Assembly (NCBI RefSeq): GCF_002113125.1
Contig: NZ_NEJP01000007.1
Coordinates: 124,001 to 188,000, forward strand
Reading direction: 5' to 3'
Origin: Pseudomonas sp. B20(2017)
GTDB taxonomy: Bacteria; Pseudomonadota; Gammaproteobacteria; Pseudomonadales; Pseudomonadaceae
DNA: 64,000 nt
Below, in pieces: positions 37,950 through 45,479 of this stretch. The notes beneath the pieces are model-generated. The model was not told where the DNA came from, did not search any database, and was given only the letters and a program-made list of their open reading frames with translations. Numbering within the stretch: position 1 is the first letter of the stretch; the number at the start of each line of letters is the position of its first letter. The position numbers were made by a program, and so were the translations under genes.

Positions 37950-38375
37950 TTACTCGTCAGCGTTATCGCTGTTGTCGCTGTCATCGCTGTCATCGCCATC
38001 GGCGCTGCCATCGTTTTCAGGACGTTCGCGACGCTCACGGCGCTCACTGCGGTTTTCTTCAGCCTTGAGCATCTCGGACTGGCCGGTAACGGCTTCGTCG
38101 CGACGGATGACCAGGTTACGGATCACTGCATCGTTGTAGCGGAAGTTGTCTTCCAGCTCGGCCAGGGCCTTGCCGGTGCACTCAACGTTCAGCATCACGT
38201 AGTGAGCCTTGTGAACATTGTTGATTGCGTAGGCCAGTTGACGACGGCCCCAGTCTTCCAGACGGTGGATTTTGCCGCCGTCTTCTTCGATCAGCTTGGT
38301 GTAACGCTCAACCATGCCGCCGACTTGCTCGCTCTGGTCAGGGTGGACCAGAAAGATGATTTCGTAATGACGCAT
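37950..38375 (-). CDS. rpsF: 30S ribosomal protein S6
   Basis: A 141-residue S6 with N-terminal [19 protein letters not shown] and the [16 protein letters not shown] core. The C-terminus has an acidic tail ([30 protein letters not shown] and on), the segment in which E. coli adds glutamates by RimK. AAGGAG precedes the ATG by seven bases. First gene of the operon. The tail repeats GATGATAGCGACGAT-like codons and is locally low in complexity. Confidence 0.97.
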   Translation of the reverse strand: MRHYEIIFLVHPDQSEQVGGMVERYTKLIEEDGGKIHRLEDWGRRQLAYAINNVHKAHYVMLNVECTGKALAELEDNFRYNDAVIRNLVIRRDEAVTGQSEMLKAEENRSERRERRERPENDGSADGDDSDDSDNSDNADE

Positions 38376-38398
38376 GAATGCTCCTTACGGGTTGTAGC

Positions 38399-38419
38399 CT
38401 GCCGCTCAAAAACGGTCAG
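38399..38419 (-). promoter_or_regulatory. candidate S6:S18-binding leader hairpin upstream of rpsF
   Basis: The minus-strand leader contains CTGACCG-TTTTTGA-GCGGCAG, an imperfect hairpin with an exposed CCG about 25 bp before the rpsF start codon. Many bacteria regulate rpsF-rpsR through such a CCG-containing structure bound by the S6:S18 dimer. The match is by eye and weak. Confidence 0.25.
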
Positions 38420-38586
38420 ACAAGGAGTGAATGACACTTATGGACTTGCTGGCGCGGGGCACATGCATGCCTGCCGCCACAGCAAGGGGCGCAATTGTAG
38501 AGAAGGGACTGAAGAGGTGCAAGGCAATTGGTGATTATTTGAACAGCTCGTTCACATCACCGATCAGCACCATTGCGCAGAAGCAA

Positions 38587-38676
38587 TGTGGGAGCGGGCT
38601 TGCTCGCGAATGCGGCATCACATCCAACATCATTGCTGAATGACACACCGCTTTCGCGAGCAAGCCCGCTCCCACA
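38587..38676. repeat. REP-type palindromic pair
   Basis: Inverted units TGTGGGAGCGGGCTTGCTCG and CGAGCAAGCCCGCTCCCACA with about 50 bp between. It lies in the gap between rlmB and the rpsF operon promoter; otherwise 38420-38694 holds nothing I can support. Confidence 0.92.
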
Positions 38677-38694
38677 TTTGAATCGCCGTGAGGC

Positions 38695-39462
38695 TTAAGC
38701 CTTTTTGGCAGCCGCCTTGGCCTTGGCACCGCGCTGGCGCTGGGCCTCGAACAGGCACACGCCCGTCGCGACCGACACGTTGAGACTGCTGACGCTACCG
38801 GCCATCGGCAGGTGCACCAGGTAATCGCAATGCTCGCGGGTCAGGCGACGCATGCCTTTACCTTCGGCACCCATGATCAGGATGGTTGGGCCGGTCAGGT
38901 CCTGGTCATAAATGCTGACCTCGGCCTCACCCGCCGTGCCGACAATCCACAGTCCACGCTGCTGGAGCTTTTCCAGGGTGCGCGCAAGGTTGGTGACGGC
39001 CACCAGCGGAATCACTTCCGCCGCGCCGCAAGCCACTTTACGCACCACAGGGGTCAGGGTGGCCGACTTGTCTTTTGGCACGATGACCGCCAGCGCACCG
39101 GCAGCGTCCGCCGAACGCAGGCAGGCGCCGAGGTTGTGCGGATCGGTCACACCGTCGAGCACCAGCAACAGCGGCGCGCCTTCGGTGCGATCGAGCAACT
39201 CGTCGAGCATCGCTTCGCCCCAGACCTGGCTCGGGCTGACGTCTGCCACCACGCCTTGGTGCACGCCTTCGACCCAGGCGTCCATTTCGCGGCGCTCGGC
39301 CTGACCGATCTGGACCCGGTTTTCGTTGGCCAGCTCAATCAGCGTCTGCACCCGCGGATCGTTGCGGCTTTCAGCCAGCCAGATCTGCTTGACGCGTTTT
39401 GGGTGGTGACGCAGCAACGCTTCTACCGCGTGAACGCCGTAGATTTTTTCCAACTGACTCAT
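38695..39462 (-). CDS. rlmB: 23S rRNA (guanosine-2251-2'-O)-methyltransferase
   Basis: A 255-residue SPOUT methyltransferase. An N-terminal L30e-like RNA-binding domain (KIYGVHAVEALLRHHPKRVKQ) is followed by the knotted SAM domain with LDGVTDPHNLGACLRSADA near residue 110, ILIMGAEGKGMRRL near residue 195 and the knot loop LPMAGSVSSLNVSVA near residue 218. It methylates G2251 in the peptidyl-transferase P-loop. The tail ends in KAKAAAKKA. Its ATG overlaps the rnr stop by four bases, so rnr-rlmB is a coupled operon. Confidence 0.95.
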   Translation of the reverse strand: MSQLEKIYGVHAVEALLRHHPKRVKQIWLAESRNDPRVQTLIELANENRVQIGQAERREMDAWVEGVHQGVVADVSPSQVWGEAMLDELLDRTEGAPLLLVLDGVTDPHNLGACLRSADAAGALAVIVPKDKSATLTPVVRKVACGAAEVIPLVAVTNLARTLEKLQQRGLWIVGTAGEAEVSIYDQDLTGPTILIMGAEGKGMRRLTREHCDYLVHLPMAGSVSSLNVSVATGVCLFEAQRQRGAKAKAAAKKA

Positions 39463-42089
39463 GACTTCGCCTTCGGTTTACGCGCCCCGCCGCTTTTGGC
39501 TGGAGCGGAACCCGCTTTTGGCGGGCCCTTGCGGTGCTTGCTCGGTTTGGCTGATTTGCCGCTCGAGGCCTTGTCAGGCGCCGATCGCCCGGTCTTTCCC
39601 CCGGACGCCGCTTTACCACCGTTTTTGGCGTCGGCCAGCAAGGCCTTCTTCATTTCACGGCTTTTGCGCAGCTCGGCGTTTTTCGCCACGGCATCGCTCG
39701 GACGATAAACCTCGACGACTTTTTCCTTGGCCGGGCGACGGCTGGCGGTTTTTGCCGGAGCCTTCTCTTCCACAACCTTCGCTGCAGGAGCGGTCGTCTC
39801 GGTGCCACGCTTTTTGCGGCCGATCGGCGCGCTGATGGTTTTTTCAGCCATCTCGAAGTCGATCTTGCGCTCGTCGAGATCGACGCGCATGACGCGCACT
39901 TCAACGGTATCGCCAAGACGGAAGCTGCGACCGGTGCGCTCGCCCGCCAGGCGGTGGTGCACAGGGTCGAAGTGGTAGTAGTCGCCCGGCAACGCCGTAA
40001 CGTGCACCAGTCCTTCGACGTAGATATCGGTCAGTTCGACGAACAGACCAAAACCGGTCACGGCAGTGATCACGCCAGGGAACGATTCGCCCACGCGGTC
40101 CTTCATGAACTCGCACTTGAGCCAGTTCACCACGTCGCGGGTCGCTTCGTCGGCACGGCGCTCGCTCATCGAGCACTGCTCGCCGAGTTGCTCCAGCGCT
40201 GCTTCGTCGTACGGATAGATGCGCGCCTTCGGAATGGTCATCGCCCCGGCACGACGAACGTGCGGAGTGTCCTGTTTCGAATGGATCACGCTGCGGATCG
40301 CCCTGTGCGTGAGCAGGTCCGGGTAACGACGAATCGGCGAGGTAAAGTGGGTATAGGCTTCGTAATTCAGGCCGAAGTGGCCTTCATTCTGGGCGCTGTA
40401 CACCGCCTGGCTCAGGGAGCGCAGCATCACGGTCTGGATCAGGTGGAAATCCGGACGGTCCTTGATGCTGGCCAACAGGGCCTGATAGTCCTTCGGCGTC
40501 GGGCCGTCCTTGCCTTTGTGCAGGGACAGGCCGAGCTCACCGAGGAACGCGCGCAGTTTTTCCAGACGCTCCGGCGGCGGGCCGTCGTGAACGCGGTACA
40601 GCGCAGGGATTTCGTGCTTCTTCAGGAACTCGGCGGTGGCCACGTTGGCCGCCAGCATGCATTCCTCGATCAGCTTGTGCGCGTCGTTACGGGTGGTCGG
40701 GCGGATTTCGGCAATCTTGCGCTCGGAACCGAAAATGATCCGGGTTTCCTGAGTTTCGAAATCAATCGCGCCACGTACGTGACGAGCGGCCAGCAATACC
40801 TTGTACAGCGCGTAGAGCTGCTTGAGGTGCGGCAAGACGTCGGTGTATTCACCGCGCAGCTTGCGACCCTCGGTAGCCTTCGGCGTTTCCAGCATCGCGC
40901 TGACCTTGTTGTAGGTCAGACGGGCGTGGGAATGGATCACCGCTTCATAGAAGCAGTAGTCGGTCATTTCGCCGGACTTGGAGATGGTCATCTCGCAAAC
41001 CATGGCCAGACGATCGACGTGCGGGTTCAGCGAGCACAACCCGTTGGACAGCTGCTCCGGCAGCATCGGCACCACGCGCTCGGGGAAGTACACCGAGTTG
41101 CCGCGCACCTGGGCTTCGTTGTCCAGGGCCGAACCGATCTTCACGTAGCTGGAAACGTCGGCAATCGCCACGTACAACTTCCAGCCGCCGGAGAACAGGC
41201 GCAGCTTGCCTGGCTTGGCTTCGCAGTAGACCGCGTCGTCGAAGTCGCGGGCATCTTCGCCGTCGATGGTGACGAACGGCAGATGGCGCAGGTCGACGCG
41301 CTTCTCTTTGTCTTTCTCTTCGACTTCCGGCTTGAGCTTGCCAGCTTCTTTCAGAACGGCTTCAGGCCAGACGTGCGGAATGTCGTAGGTACGCAGGGCG
41401 ACATCGATTTCCATGCCCGGCGCCATGTAGTTGCCGACGACTTCGATCACGTCTCCTTGTGGCTGGAAGCGCGGGGTCGGCCAGTGGGTGATTTTCACCT
41501 CGACGAACTGACCGATCTGGGCGTTGGCGTTGCGGCCCGGGGTGACCAGCACTTCTTGCTGGATCTTCGGGTTGTCCGCGACGACGAAGCCGATACCGCC
41601 TTCTTCGAAGTAGCGGCCGACGATGCTTTCGTGGGCACGGGACACCACTTCGACGATCACGCCTTCGCGACGACCGCGACGGTCGAGGCCGGACACACGG
41701 GCCAGCGCCCGGTCCCCGTCGAATACCAGACGCATTTGCGCCGGGCTCATGAACAAATCGTCGGAGCCGTCATCCGGCACCAGGAAGCCGAAGCCGTCAC
41801 GGTGACCGCTGATGCGACCGAGGATCAGGTCGAGCTTGTCCACCGGCGCATACGTGCCACGGCGGGTGTAGATCAGTTGAGCGTCGCGCTCCATGGCGCG
41901 CAGGCGGCGGCGCAGGGCTTCGATCTGGTCTTCTGTGGTCAGACCAAATTCTTCGACCAGTTGCTCGCGGGCAGCAGGCGAACCCCGATCAGCAAGGTGC
42001 TGAAGGATCAGTTCGCGGCTGGGAATAGGGTTTTCATATTTTTCCGCTTCACGAGCGGCCTCGGGATCGAGGGACTGCCAATCGGCCAT
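39459..42089 (-). CDS. rnr: ribonuclease R
   Basis: An 876-residue 3'-5' exoribonuclease of the RNB family. Order: N-terminal helix-turn-helix (residues about 20-90), cold-shock domains (about 90-245), RNB catalytic domain with the metal-binding aspartates in VTIDGEDARDFDDAVYCE near residue 278, S1 domain (about 650-735, GVITAVTGFGLFVELTDIYV), and a long basic Lys/Ala tail (from about 740) rich in KTASRRPAKEK and GKAASGGKTGR. It degrades structured RNA and takes part in rRNA quality control and trans-translation. No anomaly in the core; the tail is long but normal for Pseudomonas. Confidence 0.96.
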   Translation of the reverse strand: MADWQSLDPEAAREAEKYENPIPSRELILQHLADRGSPAAREQLVEEFGLTTEDQIEALRRRLRAMERDAQLIYTRRGTYAPVDKLDLILGRISGHRDGFGFLVPDDGSDDLFMSPAQMRLVFDGDRALARVSGLDRRGRREGVIVEVVSRAHESIVGRYFEEGGIGFVVADNPKIQQEVLVTPGRNANAQIGQFVEVKITHWPTPRFQPQGDVIEVVGNYMAPGMEIDVALRTYDIPHVWPEAVLKEAGKLKPEVEEKDKEKRVDLRHLPFVTIDGEDARDFDDAVYCEAKPGKLRLFSGGWKLYVAIADVSSYVKIGSALDNEAQVRGNSVYFPERVVPMLPEQLSNGLCSLNPHVDRLAMVCEMTISKSGEMTDYCFYEAVIHSHARLTYNKVSAMLETPKATEGRKLRGEYTDVLPHLKQLYALYKVLLAARHVRGAIDFETQETRIIFGSERKIAEIRPTTRNDAHKLIEECMLAANVATAEFLKKHEIPALYRVHDGPPPERLEKLRAFLGELGLSLHKGKDGPTPKDYQALLASIKDRPDFHLIQTVMLRSLSQAVYSAQNEGHFGLNYEAYTHFTSPIRRYPDLLTHRAIRSVIHSKQDTPHVRRAGAMTIPKARIYPYDEAALEQLGEQCSMSERRADEATRDVVNWLKCEFMKDRVGESFPGVITAVTGFGLFVELTDIYVEGLVHVTALPGDYYHFDPVHHRLAGERTGRSFRLGDTVEVRVMRVDLDERKIDFEMAEKTISAPIGRKKRGTETTAPAAKVVEEKAPAKTASRRPAKEKVVEVYRPSDAVAKNAELRKSREMKKALLADAKNGGKAASGGKTGRSAPDKASSGKSAKPSKHRKGPPKAGSAPAKSGGARKPKAKS

Positions 42090-42250
42090 TAGAGAGTTTT
42101 CACCTTGTCTATATGCGGGTTAGTTTGGCATAGGCGCCATCAAACGGGAAATTTCCGACTCTATAAGGCGCGTCTTGAGCCTTGTATCGACGTCTGAAAG
42201 GCGTTTTGAACACCGCTGGTAAAAAAAACCAATTTTTTTGCTGGCAGGGG

Positions 42251-42279
42251 TTTACAGTTAAAAAGGCGCTCCGTATAGT
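42251..42279 (+). promoter_or_regulatory. sigma-70 promoter of the first tRNA-Leu
   Basis: TTTACA, 17-bp spacer, TATAGT, then a G/C-rich discriminator (GCGCGCC). The same promoter is duplicated at 42521. Confidence 0.85.
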
Positions 42280-42314
42280 GCGCGCCATCGACGACGTACA
42301 GACGCTGTCGAGAT

Positions 42315-42401
42315 GCCCAGGTGGTGAAATTGGTAGACACGCCAGCTTCAGGTGCTGGTGACCTTACGGTCGTGGAAGTTCGAGTCTTCTCCTGGGCACC
42401 A
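42315..42401 (+). tRNA. tRNA-Leu (anticodon CAG)
   Basis: Eighty-seven bases with long variable arm. Acceptor GCCCAGG pairs with CCTGGGC followed by encoded ACCA. The anticodon arm CCAGC-TTCAGGT-GCTGG places CAG at the anticodon; TTCGAGT is the T-loop region. The CCA end is encoded. Confidence 0.95.
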
Positions 42402-42444
42402 ATTTCGAGTTTGAGACTAGATCAGTTTCAAGACTCACACAAAA

Positions 42445-42466
42445 ACCCGCGAAAGCGGGTTTTTTG
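42445..42466 (+). terminator. terminator after the first tRNA-Leu
   Basis: Stem ACCCGC / GCGGGT with loop GAAA, preceded by A-run and followed by TTTTTT. Confidence 0.88.
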
Positions 42467-42520
42467 CATTCTGCGTCCCGACTTTTTTCTGAAATTGATT
42501 TATTAAAATTAAATCAGGGG

Positions 42521-42549
42521 TTTACAGATCAAAAGGCGCTCCGTATAGT
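42521..42549 (+). promoter_or_regulatory. sigma-70 promoter of the second tRNA-Leu
   Basis: TTTACA, 17-bp spacer, TATAGT. The spacer differs from the first copy at only a few bases, showing that promoter and gene were duplicated together. Confidence 0.85.
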
Positions 42550-42583
42550 GCGCCACATCAACAGCGGCAACGCTGAAGATGAA

Positions 42584-42670
42584 GCCCAGATGGTGAAATT
42601 GGTAGACACGCCAGCTTCAGGTGCTGGTGACCTTACGGTCGTGGAAGTTCGAGTCTTCTTCTGGGCACCA
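42584..42670 (+). tRNA. tRNA-Leu (anticodon CAG), second copy
   Basis: Identical to the first copy except for the last acceptor pair: GCCCAGA here pairs with TCTGGGC, a compensated G-C to A-T change. Encoded ACCA end. Confidence 0.95.
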
Positions 42671-42703
42671 ATTCAAATTCAAGGTTACGATCTTGAATCT
42701 CAC

Positions 42704-42727
42704 AAAAACCCGCGAAAGCGGGTTTTT
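42704..42727 (+). terminator. terminator after the second tRNA-Leu
   Basis: Same AAAACCCGC-GAAA-GCGGGTTTTT hairpin as after the first copy. Confidence 0.88.
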
Positions 42728-42803
42728 GCGTTTCCGGGGTTTGGAAAAGTCAGAGCCCCAACGCCTACCAGACCTCCCAACTCCCCGCAAGGCGCACTTG
42801 AGA

Positions 42804-42825
42804 AACAATATCGTTTATCATTGTT
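42804..42825. promoter_or_regulatory. Fur-box-like palindrome upstream of hitA
   Basis: Perfect outer arms AACAAT and ATTGTT 10 bases apart, with ATCG facing TATC-like inner bases; on the complement strand the core AATGATAAACGATATT resembles the Fur consensus. It lies 38 bp upstream of an iron transporter gene, where a Fur site is expected. Confidence 0.5.
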
Positions 42826-42862
42826 GCAAGTTTTTGCAATGCGACAGTGAGGAACCCTGCGA

Positions 42863-43873
42863 ATGATGTTTCGAAATACCCTGCGCCGCGGCTTGACCTT
42901 CACCCTGCTCGGCCTGGCACTCGCCACTCCCCTCACCCAGGCTGCCGACGCGGTTTCCCTGACTCTCTACAACGGTCAACACAAAGAAGTCGGCGACGCC
43001 ATCGCCAAAGCCTTCGAAGCCAAGACCGGCATTCACGTCAATGTGCGCAAGGGCAGCAGCAATCAGCTGGCCAGCCAGATCATCGAAGAAGGCGACCGCT
43101 CCCCCGCCGACGTCATCTACACCGAAGAATCCCCGCCGCTGAACAACCTCGGCGAGCAAGGCCTGCTGGCCAAGGCCGATGACGCGACCCTGGCCGTTCT
43201 GCCGAAAGAATACGTCGCCGGCAACGGCACCTGGATCGGCGTTACCGCCCGGGTTCGCGTAGTCGCGTTCAACCCGAAACTGATCGACGAAAAAGACCTG
43301 CCGAAATCGGTGCTGGATTTCGCCGATCCGCAATGGCAAGGCAAGGTCGGTTTCGTACCGACCAGCGGCGCGTTCCAGGAACAGGCCGTAGCCATCATCA
43401 AGAAGCACGGTCGCGACGCCGCCGAAGAATGGCTGACCGGCTTGCGCGCCTTCGGCAAGACCTACAGCAACAACATGGTCGCCCTCAAGGCTGTGGAAAA
43501 CGGCGAAGTCGCCACCGTGCTGGTGAACAACTATTACTGGTTCGCCCTGCAGCGGGAAAAAGGCCAGCTTGATTCGAAACTGCATTACTTCACCGGCGGT
43601 GACGTTGGCGGTCTGATCACCGTTTCCAGCGCAGCCGTGCTGAAATCCAGCAAACATCCAAAAGAAGCCCAGCAATTTCTCGCCTACATGGCCAGCGAAG
43701 AAGGCCAGCGCGTGATCACCCAGACCACCGCCGAATACCCGCTGCACAAAGGCATGGAATCGGATCGCGGCCTCAAGCCGTTCAGCGAGCTGGAAGCGCC
43801 GGACGTCACGCCGGCCGATCTGGGCAACGCCGAAGAAGCGCTGGACCTGGAACGCGAAGTTGGCCTGAACTGA
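42863..43873 (+). CDS. hitA: ferric-iron ABC transporter, periplasmic binding protein
   Basis: A 336-residue binding protein of the HitA/FbpA/SfuA class. Signal peptide with Arg-Arg (LRRGLTFTLLGLALATPLTQA) cleaved before ADAVSLTLYN. Mature features: YNGQHKEVGDAIAKAFEAKTGI, the iron-ligand-like Tyr pair in VLVNNYYWF near residue 218, and EESPPLNNLGEQGLLA. It binds Fe(III) in the periplasm with a synergistic anion. ATG 42863 and 42866 are adjacent; GAGGA upstream supports either. It overlaps hitB by one base (TGATG). The symbol is by similarity to the hitAB genes of P. aeruginosa. Confidence 0.88.
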   Translation: MMFRNTLRRGLTFTLLGLALATPLTQAADAVSLTLYNGQHKEVGDAIAKAFEAKTGIHVNVRKGSSNQLASQIIEEGDRSPADVIYTEESPPLNNLGEQGLLAKADDATLAVLPKEYVAGNGTWIGVTARVRVVAFNPKLIDEKDLPKSVLDFADPQWQGKVGFVPTSGAFQEQAVAIIKKHGRDAAEEWLTGLRAFGKTYSNNMVALKAVENGEVATVLVNNYYWFALQREKGQLDSKLHYFTGGDVGGLITVSSAAVLKSSKHPKEAQQFLAYMASEEGQRVITQTTAEYPLHKGMESDRGLKPFSELEAPDVTPADLGNAEEALDLEREVGLN

Positions 43874-45438
43874 TGACCGCATCGTTATCCGCCCCCGCTA
43901 CACGCGGGGGTTACGTGCCACGGCGCAAGCGGCCGTCGATCTGGCTGGTGCTGCCGGTGTTGTTGCTGGTGGTCATGAGCCTGCTGCCGCTGGCCTACGT
44001 CGGACTCAAAGCCTGGCAGGCGGGCTGGTCCGAGGCGCTGCATTTGCTGTGGCGCCCATATGTGTTCGGCCTGCTGCGCAACACGTTGGCGCTGATGGTT
44101 GGCGTAACCGTGACCTGTGGCGTGATCGGCCTGTCGCTGGCATGGTTGCTGGAACGCAGCAATCTGCCGGGCCGTCGACTGTGGGGCGTGATTCTTTGCC
44201 TGCCGTTCGCTGTGCCGGCATTCGTCAGCAGCTTTACCTGGGTTTCGTTGAGCGCGCAGTTCGAAGGACTTGGCGGGGCGATCCTGGTGATGAGCCTGTC
44301 GAAGTACCCGCTGATCTTTCTGCCGGTCGCGGCAACCCTGCGCAATCTTGATCCTTCTCTTGAAGAATCGGCACGGACGCTGGGCCAGAATCGCTGGGGC
44401 GTGTTTTTCCGCGTCACCCTGCCCCTGCTCTGGCCCTCGCTGCTGGCCGGCTCGTTGCTGATCGCATTGCACATGCTGGTGGAGTTCGGCGCACTGTCGA
44501 TCATTGGCCTGCAAACCTTCACCACCGCGATCTATCAGCAATTCGAACTGGAATTCAGCAATGCTAACGCGGCGATGCTGTCGGCGGTATTGCTGGCGCT
44601 GTGCCTGATGCTGTTGTGGCTGGAGCTACGCATTCGCGGCAAGGGTCGTCATGTGCGCACCGGCCAGGGCGCGGCCCGTCAGGCTGAACAAGTGCGACTC
44701 GGGCCTTGGGCGATCGCCGGTCAGCTGTATTGCCTGACGCTGGCGATTGTCGGCAGCGGGATTCCGCTGGGCATGCTGGCTTACTGGCTTGCCGTGGGAT
44801 CGTCAGCGGCATTCCCGGTTGCGGCGATCACCGAAGCCTTGCTGTCGTCGCTGGCACTGTCGCTGGGTGGCGCGGGATTGTGCCTGGTGCTGGCGGTGCC
44901 GGTCGGGTTGCTGGTGGTGCGCTACAAAGGCCAACTGGCGATCTGGGCCGAGCGCCTGCCCTATCTGCTGCACGCCCTGCCGGGATTGGTGATCGCGCTG
45001 ACGCTGGTGTATTTCGCCCTGCATTACGTGCCGGTGCTGTACCAGACCTCCGCGCTGTTGCTGATCGCTTATGCACTGCTGTTTCTGCCGCTGGCTCAGG
45101 CGCCGATCCGCACGGCGCTGAACAAGGCCGCACCGCAACTCGAAGAAGCCGCCCGCACGCTGGGCGCCTCTTCGTTCACGGCGTTCTGCCGAGTGACCCT
45201 GCCGATCATCTTCCCGGCACTGGGCGCGGCGTTCGCGCTGGTGTTTCTGGATGCCATGAAAGAACTGACGGCGACGCTGCTGTTGAGTCCGACCGGGCTC
45301 AACACATTGGCAACCGAAGTCTGGGCGCACACCGCGAATGTCGAGTTCGCAGCCGCAGCGCCTTACGCGGTGTTATTGATTGTGGTGTCGGGATTGCCGG
45401 TGTATCTGCTGACGACCCGGATGTATTTGAGCCGATAA
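43873..45438 (+). CDS. hitB: ferric-iron ABC transporter, fused double permease
   Basis: A 521-residue inner-membrane protein with about twelve hydrophobic segments and two tandem BPD-type permease domains. Each domain has the coupling loop that docks on an ATPase: EESARTLGQNRWGVFFRVTLP near residue 162 and EEAARTLGASSFTAFCRVTLP near residue 424, nearly the same sequence, showing internal duplication. Takes Fe(III) from HitA. The ATPase gene (fbpC/hitC type) is not next to it, so the ATPase is shared or located elsewhere. Followed by a bidirectional terminator. Confidence 0.9.
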   Translation: MTASLSAPATRGGYVPRRKRPSIWLVLPVLLLVVMSLLPLAYVGLKAWQAGWSEALHLLWRPYVFGLLRNTLALMVGVTVTCGVIGLSLAWLLERSNLPGRRLWGVILCLPFAVPAFVSSFTWVSLSAQFEGLGGAILVMSLSKYPLIFLPVAATLRNLDPSLEESARTLGQNRWGVFFRVTLPLLWPSLLAGSLLIALHMLVEFGALSIIGLQTFTTAIYQQFELEFSNANAAMLSAVLLALCLMLLWLELRIRGKGRHVRTGQGAARQAEQVRLGPWAIAGQLYCLTLAIVGSGIPLGMLAYWLAVGSSAAFPVAAITEALLSSLALSLGGAGLCLVLAVPVGLLVVRYKGQLAIWAERLPYLLHALPGLVIALTLVYFALHYVPVLYQTSALLLIAYALLFLPLAQAPIRTALNKAAPQLEEAARTLGASSFTAFCRVTLPIIFPALGAAFALVFLDAMKELTATLLLSPTGLNTLATEVWAHTANVEFAAAAPYAVLLIVVSGLPVYLLTTRMYLSR

Positions 45439-45469
45439 AAAAATCGCAGCCGAGGCTGCGATTTTTTTT
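45437..45469. terminator. bidirectional terminator between hitB and the chemoreceptor gene
   Basis: Stem AATCGCAGCC / GGCTGCGATT with loop GA, A-run before and T-run after. Confidence 0.92.
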
Positions 45470-45479
45470 GCCCGCACGA

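Noticed and set aside
39954..42092. 712-codon open frame opposite rnr, and a similar one opposite ygiQ (32529-34649)
   Set aside because: Both mirror well-conserved genes codon by codon; no motifs, start signals or operon context.
42321..42850. Open frames running through the two tRNA-Leu genes
   Set aside because: They translate tRNA and terminator sequence; the tRNA structure explains the conservation.
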